From an uncultured Cytophagales bacterium (GTDB lineage Bacteria > Bacteroidota > Bacteroidia > Cytophagales > Amoebophilaceae), in contig CAMEYY010000004.1 of the NCBI GenBank assembly GCA_945947725.1, positions 1-35,009 of the forward strand: DNA of 35,009 nt. The letters are read 5' to 3'. The notes below the pieces were generated by a model. That model was not told where the DNA came from. It worked only from the letters and a program-made list of their open reading frames with translations, and did not search any database. This document shows, piece by piece, positions 18,792 through 27,259 of the stretch; within the stretch, counting starts at the first letter, position 1, and each line of letters opens with the position of its first letter. Both the position numbers and the translations under genes were made by a program.

Positions 18792-20723
18792 TTAGGAAAA
18801 ATCTTCAAGACTATATACAATTTTGACATTCAACATCTGAGCTTTAGTGATCTTCGTCGAACCAGGATTATTTCCAGCTAAAACAAAATCTGTTTTTTTC
18901 GATACACTTTCAGAAACACGCCCTCCCCGCTTGAAAATCTTTTCTTTTATTTCTTCTCTATCGATATCAAAAGTTCCCGTTATAACAAAAACCTTATCTT
19001 GCAAATCCATATTTCCAACACCGTGTTCTTCTGTTTCAAATTTTAAATTAGCTTCTTTCAACTTGTTTATCATTTCCCAGTTTTCCTCTTGCGCAAAGAA
19101 GTTTTTTATATTTACAGCTATCTCATAACCAACAAGTGGAATTTTCATTAAATCATCCAAAGATAACGAGGCAAGTACATCTATATTTTTACACCTTTGG
19201 ACAATATTTTTTGAAACTACTTCTCCTACTCCACCAATCCCAATGGAAAAAAGTACATGTTCGAAATTACGTTGTGAAGATTGTTGAATACCCTCGAGAA
19301 GTTTATTTGTCGCTATATTATCAAAACCTGGAAGATTTATCACTTGTTCGTATGTTAATGAGTACAGATCAGCGGAATTTTTAATCAGATTATTATCGAT
19401 AAGAAGTTTTATCGTCTTTATTCCCAGCGAGTTGATATTCATAGCTTTTTTGCTAACGAAATGACTAATAGCATTCAAAATTTTTTCTGGACAGTCTTTA
19501 TTTGTGCAATAACAGAGGTCGTTTTTAAAAATAAGTTCAGATTGACAAGAAGGGCATTGTGAAATAAAAGTGATAGGTTTTGCTTCGAGGTCACGTCTTG
19601 TTATGTCGACGCCTATAACTTTAGGGATAATTTCTCCACTTTTTTCTATCAAAACAAAATCATTTTCACAAAGGTTAAGACGTTGTATTTCTTGAGGATT
19701 ATAAAGACTTGCACATTTAACTGTCGATCCAGAAATCAAAACAGGTTCAAAATTCGCTACCGGAGTGATTACTCCTGTTCTTCCGACTTGATAGCTTACA
19801 TACTTTAATTTTGACGATACAGAGGTAGGTTTATACTTAAAAGCGACAGCCCATCTTGGAGATTTATTTGTTGTTCCTAAATTATCATAAAATTTTAATT
19901 CATTCAATTTGATAACGACCCCGTCGGTAGGGAAAGGTAAATTTTTTCTTTCTTTTTCAAAGGTTTGTATATAATCAAAAATTTCTTCCTTGTTTTTGCA
20001 GAATTTGTAATTTGGGATTTGGAATCCGAGTTGTTTTAAATTTTCAAGCATTTCCACTTGCGTGTTGAAATTATGAGGGAGGAGATCGTAAAGATAGAGA
20101 GAGACTAGTTTTTTGTCAGAGGTTTGGTTGAGAGTACGTAATAAACCAGAAGTTGCGTTTCTAGGATTCATCCAGTTTTCAGAGTTTTTATCAAAATTTT
20201 CAAAAAGCATAAGAGCTTCACCACGTACGTCTATATTTTGTTCTGTTTGTATTTTTTCGTTGCAGTTAAAAATTATTTTTTTGTTGCGTGTAATGTCGTC
20301 ACCGATATGTCCATCTCCACGTGTAGATATCGAATCCAGGGAACCATTTTTATATTTCAGATTTACCGATACGCCGTCTAATTTAGGTTCGCAGCAGAAA
20401 GAAACTTTTCCGAAAGTATTTTCGATATTATCGATAAAGTCGCTGAGTTCATCGAAGGAATAAGTTTTCTTGAGGGAGAGCATTGGGATTGTGTGTTTAT
20501 GTTTTTTGAAACCTGAGGTTACGTTAGTTTTGACATATTGTGTAGGGGAGTCATGGGTTTTGAGTTCGGGGAAAAGAGTCTCCAAGTCGTTTAGTCGTGA
20601 GAATAGGCAATCATATTGATAATCAGAATCATCAGTTTCTTTATTATCGAAGTATAATTTTTCGTGTTCACGGATTTGTTTTTTTATGTTAACGATTTCT
20701 TTTTCTGCGTCATCCCTCGTCAT
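18792..20723 (-). CDS. ligA: NAD-dependent DNA ligase LigA
   Basis: Adenylation motif CEPKLDGVSVNLKY; Zn finger CPSCQSELIFKNDLCYCTNKDCPEKI; HhH region; C-terminal BRCT domain. Start trimmed from 20759 to MTRDDAEKEIVNIKKQIREHEKLYF. Confidence 0.95.
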   Translation of the reverse strand: MTRDDAEKEIVNIKKQIREHEKLYFDNKETDDSDYQYDCLFSRLNDLETLFPELKTHDSPTQYVKTNVTSGFKKHKHTIPMLSLKKTYSFDELSDFIDNIENTFGKVSFCCEPKLDGVSVNLKYKNGSLDSISTRGDGHIGDDITRNKKIIFNCNEKIQTEQNIDVRGEALMLFENFDKNSENWMNPRNATSGLLRTLNQTSDKKLVSLYLYDLLPHNFNTQVEMLENLKQLGFQIPNYKFCKNKEEIFDYIQTFEKERKNLPFPTDGVVIKLNELKFYDNLGTTNKSPRWAVAFKYKPTSVSSKLKYVSYQVGRTGVITPVANFEPVLISGSTVKCASLYNPQEIQRLNLCENDFVLIEKSGEIIPKVIGVDITRRDLEAKPITFISQCPSCQSELIFKNDLCYCTNKDCPEKILNAISHFVSKKAMNINSLGIKTIKLLIDNNLIKNSADLYSLTYEQVINLPGFDNIATNKLLEGIQQSSQRNFEHVLFSIGIGGVGEVVSKNIVQRCKNIDVLASLSLDDLMKIPLVGYEIAVNIKNFFAQEENWEMINKLKEANLKFETEEHGVGNMDLQDKVFVITGTFDIDREEIKEKIFKRGGRVSESVSKKTDFVLAGNNPGSTKITKAQMLNVKIVYSLEDFS

Positions 20724-20828
20724 ATAAAATAAGATTACATTTAGTTTTTCAGCGACCAAGGGTAAAGAAGAGTTTAGAAAAATTGAGAAGAAAGTTTTAA
20801 GATAAGAATTTTTTAGAAGAGCACAGCA

Positions 20829-22346
20829 TTAAGCTTGCACAGATTGAGAATTTTTAGCTTCTCTAGCTTCAGCTTCACGTTCAGCGACTTTTTGTTCGTA
20901 TTTACCACTCAAAGAATTAACACTGTAAATCCAGAGAGCAAGAACGATGAAAATAGCTACAGTAATAATTCCTTGAATACCAGCCATGCCGCCGAAGATA
21001 GGAGTTAATATAGAGACGAGTATACCTCCCATACTTTTACCTAATCTAGAACCAATAGAATCGATAGCGGCTTTACCAGTAATTTTAGATTCTTCATCTA
21101 AAGGGATATAAGCTCTTTCTTTTGTGCTATCGAAGAAAACGTATTTAGCACTTTTTACCAAGACAACGACAACCAAACCGACGATAACACCGTAATATAA
21201 AGGAGGGTAATTAATCGCAGGAAGAATAGCACCAAGATTATTTTGGAAATTAACGAAAACAGTGTATATAGTAGCCCCGCCCAAACAAATCGCAGGGGTG
21301 AATAGAGCAGCTAACTTCCAACTTTTGTTAGACACCCAAGAAGAGATAAAGATGACGAAAAATAGCTGAGCGATTCCACAAAATAAAGATTGATTTCCAT
21401 AAATACTCTTCAAGAAAGCGACTTTATCACCGCCCATATTAGCGATGGAGTTAGCAACTTCTTGCACTGTTCCTTTCCACATAGATTCAAACAAGCTTAT
21501 GAAGCCATTATAACCTAAGACAATCATTGATAAGAGAGCCAAGTATTTAGATTTGAATAAAAATTTGAAAGACTCAAGCATAGACAATTTTATCTTAGTT
21601 TTCTTTGATTTAGGTGCTATTTGGTAAAATTCAGGATGTTTTTTTATGTCAGTAGCCATCAAGTTGTAAATAATAAACATGATTATTGTCACCAAACAGA
21701 TAATTCCTAAGTTTTGAAAAACGGTAATTTTTTGACATTTGTACAAAATACCAGCGCAAGTAGTTCCAATGGCAGCCCCTAAAGAAAGGAATCCATAGAA
21801 ACGTTGTGCTTGTTTAGAAGAAGTAATTTCGTTAGCAAAGCTCCAGAAAGCGACAGCAAGCATCAAAGCTCCCCAGGCTTCAGCGTTAAAGTAAAAAAGG
21901 ACAAAGTGCCAATATTTGATAACAGCCCAATAACCATTAAAACGAGGAGCGATAGAGTTGAGGTAAGCGGCGGCAGAATCCAATTGAAGTTCTTTAGAAT
22001 AAGGAATTAAAACAAAGAAGCTCAACAGGAAAGAGAAAATGAAATAGAGAGCTACAATGTTAAAACGTGTATCACGTCCTACTTTTTTAGCAATCATGCT
22101 GTAAATGATAGCAAATACCACCATCATTGGTAAGACGATGAAAGTTTTCACGATGTAAATCGTCTCAGCAGGTGCATTAGCCAACATAAACGTATCTTTC
22201 ATCATCTTTACAGAAGAGTAGACAAACGAGATACATAAGAATATTATCGCTAAAGGGATAAACTTTCGAAATTCACTGGAGCAGATAGGGAATAACATTC
22301 CTCTGATCTTTCCAAATTTCGGTTGATCTTCAGAGTCAATATCCAT
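20829..22346 (-). CDS. tlc: ATP/ADP (nucleotide) translocase, paralog 1
   Basis: Multi-pass protein with the NTT/TLC pattern EFRKFIPLAIIFLCISFVYSSVKMMKDTFMLANAPAETIYIVKTFIVLPMMV...YVFFDSTKERAYIPLDEESKITGKAAIDSIGSRLGKSMGG. Start trimmed to MDIDSEDQPKFGK by alignment with the neighbouring paralog. Confidence 0.93.
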   Translation of the reverse strand: MDIDSEDQPKFGKIRGMLFPICSSEFRKFIPLAIIFLCISFVYSSVKMMKDTFMLANAPAETIYIVKTFIVLPMMVVFAIIYSMIAKKVGRDTRFNIVALYFIFSFLLSFFVLIPYSKELQLDSAAAYLNSIAPRFNGYWAVIKYWHFVLFYFNAEAWGALMLAVAFWSFANEITSSKQAQRFYGFLSLGAAIGTTCAGILYKCQKITVFQNLGIICLVTIIMFIIYNLMATDIKKHPEFYQIAPKSKKTKIKLSMLESFKFLFKSKYLALLSMIVLGYNGFISLFESMWKGTVQEVANSIANMGGDKVAFLKSIYGNQSLFCGIAQLFFVIFISSWVSNKSWKLAALFTPAICLGGATIYTVFVNFQNNLGAILPAINYPPLYYGVIVGLVVVVLVKSAKYVFFDSTKERAYIPLDEESKITGKAAIDSIGSRLGKSMGGILVSILTPIFGGMAGIQGIITVAIFIVLALWIYSVNSLSGKYEQKVAEREAEAREAKNSQSVQA

Positions 22347-22363
22347 AACACAAAAAGATACTC

Positions 22364-22394
22364 CCAATATACGGCTTTCCTAAAACACTGCAAA
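22364..22394 (-). promoter_or_regulatory. Bacteroidota-type promoter of tlc paralog 1 (TTTG-N19-TATATTGG, imperfect -7)
   Basis: Minus strand reads TTTG-cagtgttttaggaaagccg-TATATTGG. The spacer is exactly 19 nt and positionally homologous to that of paralog 2. Confidence 0.6.
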
Positions 22395-22450
22395 AGTAAG
22401 TTATTTGTTTCGTAATTTTTATTTTTTGAAAAATTTTACTAAATTTGTTT
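22395..22450 (-). pseudogene. Frameshifted remnant of the prs 3' end trapped between the two tlc copies
   Basis: Minus strand gtaaaatttttcaaaaaataaaaatta aligns with the prs tail gtaaaattttttcaaaaaataaaaaaaatgtaa (one T missing). It sits at the same distance upstream of tlc as the intact prs 3' end does upstream of the other copy. Confidence 0.5.
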
Positions 22451-22555
22451 CCCATGTAGATGTCGCAACTTTTGCTTTACTTTTTAATAATTCAGGGGTG
22501 AAAAGATATTAGAAAAAGAATTTTAAAGATAAGAAATTTTTAGAAAAACGAAGCA

Positions 22556-24064
22556 TTAAGCTTGTTCTGTTTGATTTTCTTTAGCTTCAGCTTCACGTTC
22601 AGCCAATTTTTGTTCGTATTTACCACTCAAGGCGCAGACGCTGTAAATCCAAAGTGCAAGAACGATGAAGATAGCTACGGTGATAATTCCTTGAATACCA
22701 GCCATACCTCCAAAAATAGGAGTTAAGATAGAGACAAGTAAACCACCGATACTTTTTCCTAATCTAGAACCGATAGAATCGATAGCGGCTTTACCGGTAA
22801 TTTTAGAATCTTCATCCAAAGGAATGTAAGCTCTTTCTTTCGTTGTATCGAAGAAAACGTATTTAGCACTTTTAGCTAAAACAGCAGCGATCAAACCAAC
22901 AACAACCCCATAAAACAAAGGAGGGTAGTTTATAGCAGGAAGGACAGCTGCAAAACTATCTTGGAAATTAACGAAGACGGTGTAAGTACCAACTCCTATC
23001 AAACACAAGATAGGTGTAAATAGAGCAGCCATTTTCCAACTTTTGTTAGCAACCAAAGAAGAAATGAAAAGAACAAAGAACAACTGACAAAGTCCATTAA
23101 GAATGGATTGATAACCGTAAATACTGTTCATCAAAATATCACCATTTCCTCCGGCAGCATTAACAGTAGTAACTAATTCTTTAATAGAACCTTTCCAGAT
23201 AGACTCAAACAAGCTAATAAAGCTGTTATAACCTAAAACAATCATTGCTAAAAGAGCCAAATATTTAGATTTACATAAAAATTTTAAAGACTCAAGCATA
23301 GATAATTTTTTCTTAGTCTTTTTAACTTTAGCCTCGATCTGGTAGATATCAGGATTTTTTCTAATATCAGCAGCCATGATGTTGTAAACAACAAACATAA
23401 AGATTGTTATCAGACAAACTATACCTAACTTTTGCGAGAGAGAAAAACTTTGAGATTTAAAAAATAAACCTGCTAAAGTAGCTCCACCAGCAGCTCCTAA
23501 AGAAAGGAAAGTATAGAAACGTTTAGCTTGTTTAGAAGAGGTAATTTCATTTGCAAAAGTCCAGAAAGCGACACTCAACATTAAAGTTCCCCAAGCCTCA
23601 GCGTTAAAGTAAAAAAGGGATAAGTGCCAATATTGAATAGCAGCCCAATAACCCTTAAAACGAGGAGCAACAGAGTTAAGGTAAGCAGCGACAGAATCAA
23701 GCTGAAGTTCTTTACTGAAAGGAATAAAAACGAAAAAACTCAGTAAGAAAAAGCTGATAAAATAAATCGCAATGATATTAAAACGCGTATCACGTCCTAC
23801 TTTTCTAGCGATTATACTATAGATGATTGTAAACAAAATCATCATTGGTAAAACGAAGAAAGTCTTCAAGATGTAAATAGTTTCACTAGGAGCATTAGAT
23901 AAGATAAGAGTATCTTTCATCATCCTAACGGAAGAGTAGACAAACGAGATACATAAAAAAATTATCGCCAAAGGGATAAACTTTCGAAATTCACTGGAAT
24001 AGATAGGGAAAAGCATCCCTCTGATCTTCCCAAATTTCGGTTGATCTTTAGAATCAGTATCCAT
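22556..24064 (-). CDS. tlc: ATP/ADP (nucleotide) translocase, paralog 2
   Basis: Aligns over its full length with 20829..22346 (MDTDSKDQPKFGKIRGMLFPIYSSEFRKFIPLAIIFLCISFVYSSVRMMKDTLILSNAPSETIYILKTFFVLPMMI...). Confidence 0.93.
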   Translation of the reverse strand: MDTDSKDQPKFGKIRGMLFPIYSSEFRKFIPLAIIFLCISFVYSSVRMMKDTLILSNAPSETIYILKTFFVLPMMILFTIIYSIIARKVGRDTRFNIIAIYFISFFLLSFFVFIPFSKELQLDSVAAYLNSVAPRFKGYWAAIQYWHLSLFYFNAEAWGTLMLSVAFWTFANEITSSKQAKRFYTFLSLGAAGGATLAGLFFKSQSFSLSQKLGIVCLITIFMFVVYNIMAADIRKNPDIYQIEAKVKKTKKKLSMLESLKFLCKSKYLALLAMIVLGYNSFISLFESIWKGSIKELVTTVNAAGGNGDILMNSIYGYQSILNGLCQLFFVLFISSLVANKSWKMAALFTPILCLIGVGTYTVFVNFQDSFAAVLPAINYPPLFYGVVVGLIAAVLAKSAKYVFFDTTKERAYIPLDEDSKITGKAAIDSIGSRLGKSIGGLLVSILTPIFGGMAGIQGIITVAIFIVLALWIYSVCALSGKYEQKLAEREAEAKENQTEQA

Positions 24065-24081
24065 AACACAAAAAGATACAC

Positions 24082-24112
24082 CAAATATACTGTTTTCTTA
24101 AAACAGTGCAAA
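24082..24112 (-). promoter_or_regulatory. Bacteroidota-type promoter of tlc paralog 2 (TTTG-N19-TATATTTG)
   Basis: Minus strand reads TTTG-cactgttttaagaaaacag-TATATTTG, matching TTTG (-33) and TAnnTTTG (-7) exactly with a 19 nt spacer. The spacer contains the inverted repeat CTGTTTT-aag-AAAACAG. Confidence 0.7.
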
Positions 24113-24127
24113 ATTAAATTATTTATT

Positions 24128-25024
24128 TTACATTTTTTTTATTTTTTGAAAAAATTTTACTATTGTGCTTTCTAAGCTCTCAATAATAACTTTTTTATGT
24201 TCGAGTTTAGAGTTGTCGAGAGAATTAGTTGTAAATATGAATTTAACTTGTTGATTATCGATAAAGGTAGGAATTTGTGAGAAGATAGCGTGCGAACAGA
24301 AAACAAATATATTGATTTTAGGGTTCTTTTGTAATAAACAATTAATTAAAAGGTCAAGAGTTTTTCCTGTATCTATGATATCGTCAACAATTATGACATT
24401 TTGTGAAACATTTTCGCAGAAATGGAAACTTTCAATAATACCGCTATCATGGTTACGTTTTTTCTCTGCAAAAAAAATTTTTTTCCCGAAATAATTAGCA
24501 AAGAAAGAATTTCTTTTTTGAGCTCCCAAATCTGGCGCGACGAAACAAAAGTCTTCAAGATGGAGAGATTTTATTTTTTCTATGAAGATATCTCTGATAT
24601 GAATGATCAAAACTTTATCCTCATAACTATCTAAAAAATTTTCACAGTGAGGATCGACAGTAATGATCTTATTTGCTCCTGCATAAAAGACATTTTGAAC
24701 TAATACGTCAAATATATTTTTATTTTTTTCTGATGAAAATTGGCGTAGATAAGGGATAAAAAGAGCAATGACGTTTATAGTTTTAGGATTTTTATTATAA
24801 ACTTCTGTTACGACGAAAACGATATTTTGGAAGTTTTGTATTTCTTTTGAAGTTTTAACCAAAATAAAGACATTTCTATTTTCTAAATCATAAGGTATTT
24901 TTACAAAAAACTCTCCATTACGAAATGTCGAAAGGTCATATGTAAAAGCTTCCATATTAAGGCGTGTAGCTATCTGAAGAGCAAAATCTTGATCAGATTT
25001 ATCGTAAAAAAAAACGTCTTTCAT
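24128..25024 (-). CDS. prs: Divergent ribose-phosphate pyrophosphokinase (PRPP synthetase-like)
   Basis: FRNGEFFVKIP, VIALFIPYLRQFSSEK, ITVDPHCENF, VAPDLGAQKRNSFF and a PRPP-loop-like VIIVDDIIDTGKTLDLL. Overall Prs layout, but several signature motifs are altered. Confidence 0.72.
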   Translation of the reverse strand: MKDVFFYDKSDQDFALQIATRLNMEAFTYDLSTFRNGEFFVKIPYDLENRNVFILVKTSKEIQNFQNIVFVVTEVYNKNPKTINVIALFIPYLRQFSSEKNKNIFDVLVQNVFYAGANKIITVDPHCENFLDSYEDKVLIIHIRDIFIEKIKSLHLEDFCFVAPDLGAQKRNSFFANYFGKKIFFAEKKRNHDSGIIESFHFCENVSQNVIIVDDIIDTGKTLDLLINCLLQKNPKINIFVFCSHAIFSQIPTFIDNQQVKFIFTTNSLDNSKLEHKKVIIESLESTIVKFFQKIKKM

Positions 25025-25090
25025 AACTATTTCGCCTTTTAGTTTACAATATTACTTTAATTTGATGCAGCTTTATTTTTATCTTTAAAC

Positions 25091-26620
25091 ATGTCAATAC
25101 GAGGTTTTAACAAAAAATTATTTTTACTCTATTGTTTACTTTCTCAAGGTGTTGCAAAAGCTAATTGGCAATCATTGTATGAGGAGTTTGAAGTTTCTGA
25201 TAATAAAAATCTTTACTTATATCCTATTGATGTTAATGTTAGTTATACTGCCAATTTGTCGACAAGATTTAAGGCAGCTGATAAAAAAAATAATCCTGAT
25301 AGTAGAAACACTCTTTTAACTAGATTTGCAGATGATAAATCTAGACATTTACAGAGTTTTTTCAATCAAGGATTTCGTGTTGACGCTGGAATTTTGATGA
25401 CTGGGTATGGGTTTGCAAAGAAGTTTTATTGTTTCCCACGATTTGGATTCATATATCAGCACCTTTTTTTTAACATGAAATTGAAAGAAAATGGTTCCTC
25501 TGATGATGCCATTTTATATTTTTCTCCTATCACTAATCCAACGTCTACGTTTGAAATTGCTCCACGAATTGGAATAGGACTTTCTTACCTTTCCATACCT
25601 CGTGAATATTATTCCAAATTAGAAAAAGAACAAGTTGGAACAGACGAAAATGGACATCCAAAATATAAACTTAAAAACGACGAACCTATTGATAATTTTT
25701 TATACGACGGGATAGATTTATCGTTGCTTTATGAATTGATTTTTAGGTTGAGATTTGTTCCAGAATGGAGTATTTTTGCCACGGTAGGTGGAATGTGGCA
25801 TCCTTTGCTCTTTAAAAAAGGAATATTTAAAGGGAAAAGTGAAAGTTCTTTAGAAAAAGACTCTTTGGATGAAAAAAAATATAATTATTTAAAATTGACT
25901 GATGGAGGATTTGGTATTTTTGGTGCGTCTTTAGGTTTTAATTATAATTTTGCTCCTGCTTTAGAACAACCTGAATGGTATAATAAAATTCTTCGTAACA
26001 ACGATAAAAAATTCCGTTTTAGACTTGAAGGTATTTTTGGTGCTCGTGATAAATATAGACGTGAAGAGTTTGATAATTCTAAAAATGGATCCAATGAAAA
26101 ACTAAATTATGTCACAGCAAGAGGAAAGGAATGTATTGTTGGAGGAAATTTGAAGACTTTATTTCAATTTTCCAATTCTCAGGCTTTTGGTTTTTGTCTT
26201 GGATCTATTGCCGATTATGCGAGAAGAGAAGAAATCAAAGCTCTACCAAGTACTGCAGAATATGTGAATATTCACATTGGTCTCGTTCATGATTTTATTT
26301 ATAATAAGCTCATTTTGTCGAATTTTGTAGGTTTTAATACAAAGAAAAATGATAAGCTTGGTGAAGGAAAAGAATCTCAAAATACCATTATGGGAAGGGT
26401 TTTTTGGGAACCTTCTTGTCTTGCTAAGTTGAATAAATATTTTTTTGTTGGTATTGGTGCTCATGTAGGTTTATTTTCTGCTCCTTTAGAGTATGCAAAC
26501 GTTGAAAATTTTAATTTTGACGATGTAAAAAGCAAATCCGACATTTTGAAATTAGAATATTTGAATTTATCATTGGGTATTGATTGGGTTGTTGAACCTT
26601 TTGTTGAATATTACGAATAA
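25091..26620 (+). CDS. Predicted outer-membrane beta-barrel protein
   Basis: N-terminal signal-like MSIRGFNKKLFLLYCLLSQGVAKA. Repeated alternating, aromatic-rich amphipathic strands, e.g. FEIAPRIGIGLSYLSI, FATVGGMWHPLLF, GIFGASLGFNYNF, YFFVGIGAHVGLF. Confidence 0.65.
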   Translation: MSIRGFNKKLFLLYCLLSQGVAKANWQSLYEEFEVSDNKNLYLYPIDVNVSYTANLSTRFKAADKKNNPDSRNTLLTRFADDKSRHLQSFFNQGFRVDAGILMTGYGFAKKFYCFPRFGFIYQHLFFNMKLKENGSSDDAILYFSPITNPTSTFEIAPRIGIGLSYLSIPREYYSKLEKEQVGTDENGHPKYKLKNDEPIDNFLYDGIDLSLLYELIFRLRFVPEWSIFATVGGMWHPLLFKKGIFKGKSESSLEKDSLDEKKYNYLKLTDGGFGIFGASLGFNYNFAPALEQPEWYNKILRNNDKKFRFRLEGIFGARDKYRREEFDNSKNGSNEKLNYVTARGKECIVGGNLKTLFQFSNSQAFGFCLGSIADYARREEIKALPSTAEYVNIHIGLVHDFIYNKLILSNFVGFNTKKNDKLGEGKESQNTIMGRVFWEPSCLAKLNKYFFVGIGAHVGLFSAPLEYANVENFNFDDVKSKSDILKLEYLNLSLGIDWVVEPFVEYYE

Positions 26621-26632
26621 GATTAAAGGAAT

Positions 26633-26863
26633 ATGCCGAAGTTTATAAAAACGAGAGATAGATATGCTCGTAATTCTGCTAAGATGAAAAAGTGCAAGGC
26701 AAGTTTAAAGGTTTTTTTTAAAAATACCGATAAAACAAGTGCTTTAGATGGATTAAATAACCTTGTGTCTATGTTGGACAAGTTAGCTGGACGTAATATC
26801 ATTCATGCTAATAAAGCTGGTAGATTAAAAACTAAATGCTACCGTCATTTTAATTCTCTATAA
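26633..26863 (+). CDS. rpsT: 30S ribosomal protein S20
   Basis: 76 aa basic protein with LNNLVSMLDKLAGRNIIHANKAGRLKTKCYRHFNSL, the S20 C-terminal signature. The N-terminus is divergent. Confidence 0.85.
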   Translation: MPKFIKTRDRYARNSAKMKKCKASLKVFFKNTDKTSALDGLNNLVSMLDKLAGRNIIHANKAGRLKTKCYRHFNSL

Positions 26864-27259
26864 AATTTCACCAACTTTCATAAAAATCATTTTTTACATT
26901 TAAAATTTCTCTCTTGATTTCAATTTTTTTGTAGTTACAACGGCTTTTTTTATATAAAGAAATGTGGTTATATATAAATACAATACTAATAAGCATAATT
27001 TTTCTGTAGACACATGGAATTTTCTGTGGTTATTTTACAAAAAAACATCTAGTTTTAAGATAGAAAAGAGAATTTCGCTAAATTATCTTCAATTATCCTT
27101 ACTAGTAAAAATCTTAGTAAAACTACCTCATAGATAAGATGGATTTATAATATCAGCAACCTAATTTACAGCGTAAATCTATTATGTGTTTTTCTGTCGT
27201 ATATAAGCCGGTTTTAATTATTATTTGAGGGTATTACAAAAAACACTAGTAAAAGAAGG

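Noticed and set aside
18522-18881. 119-aa plus-strand ORF between comM and ligA
   Set aside because: Overlaps the 3' end of ligA on the opposite strand and is unrelated to any recognised family; the interval is better explained as a decayed minus-strand gene, although a real small gene is not fully excluded.
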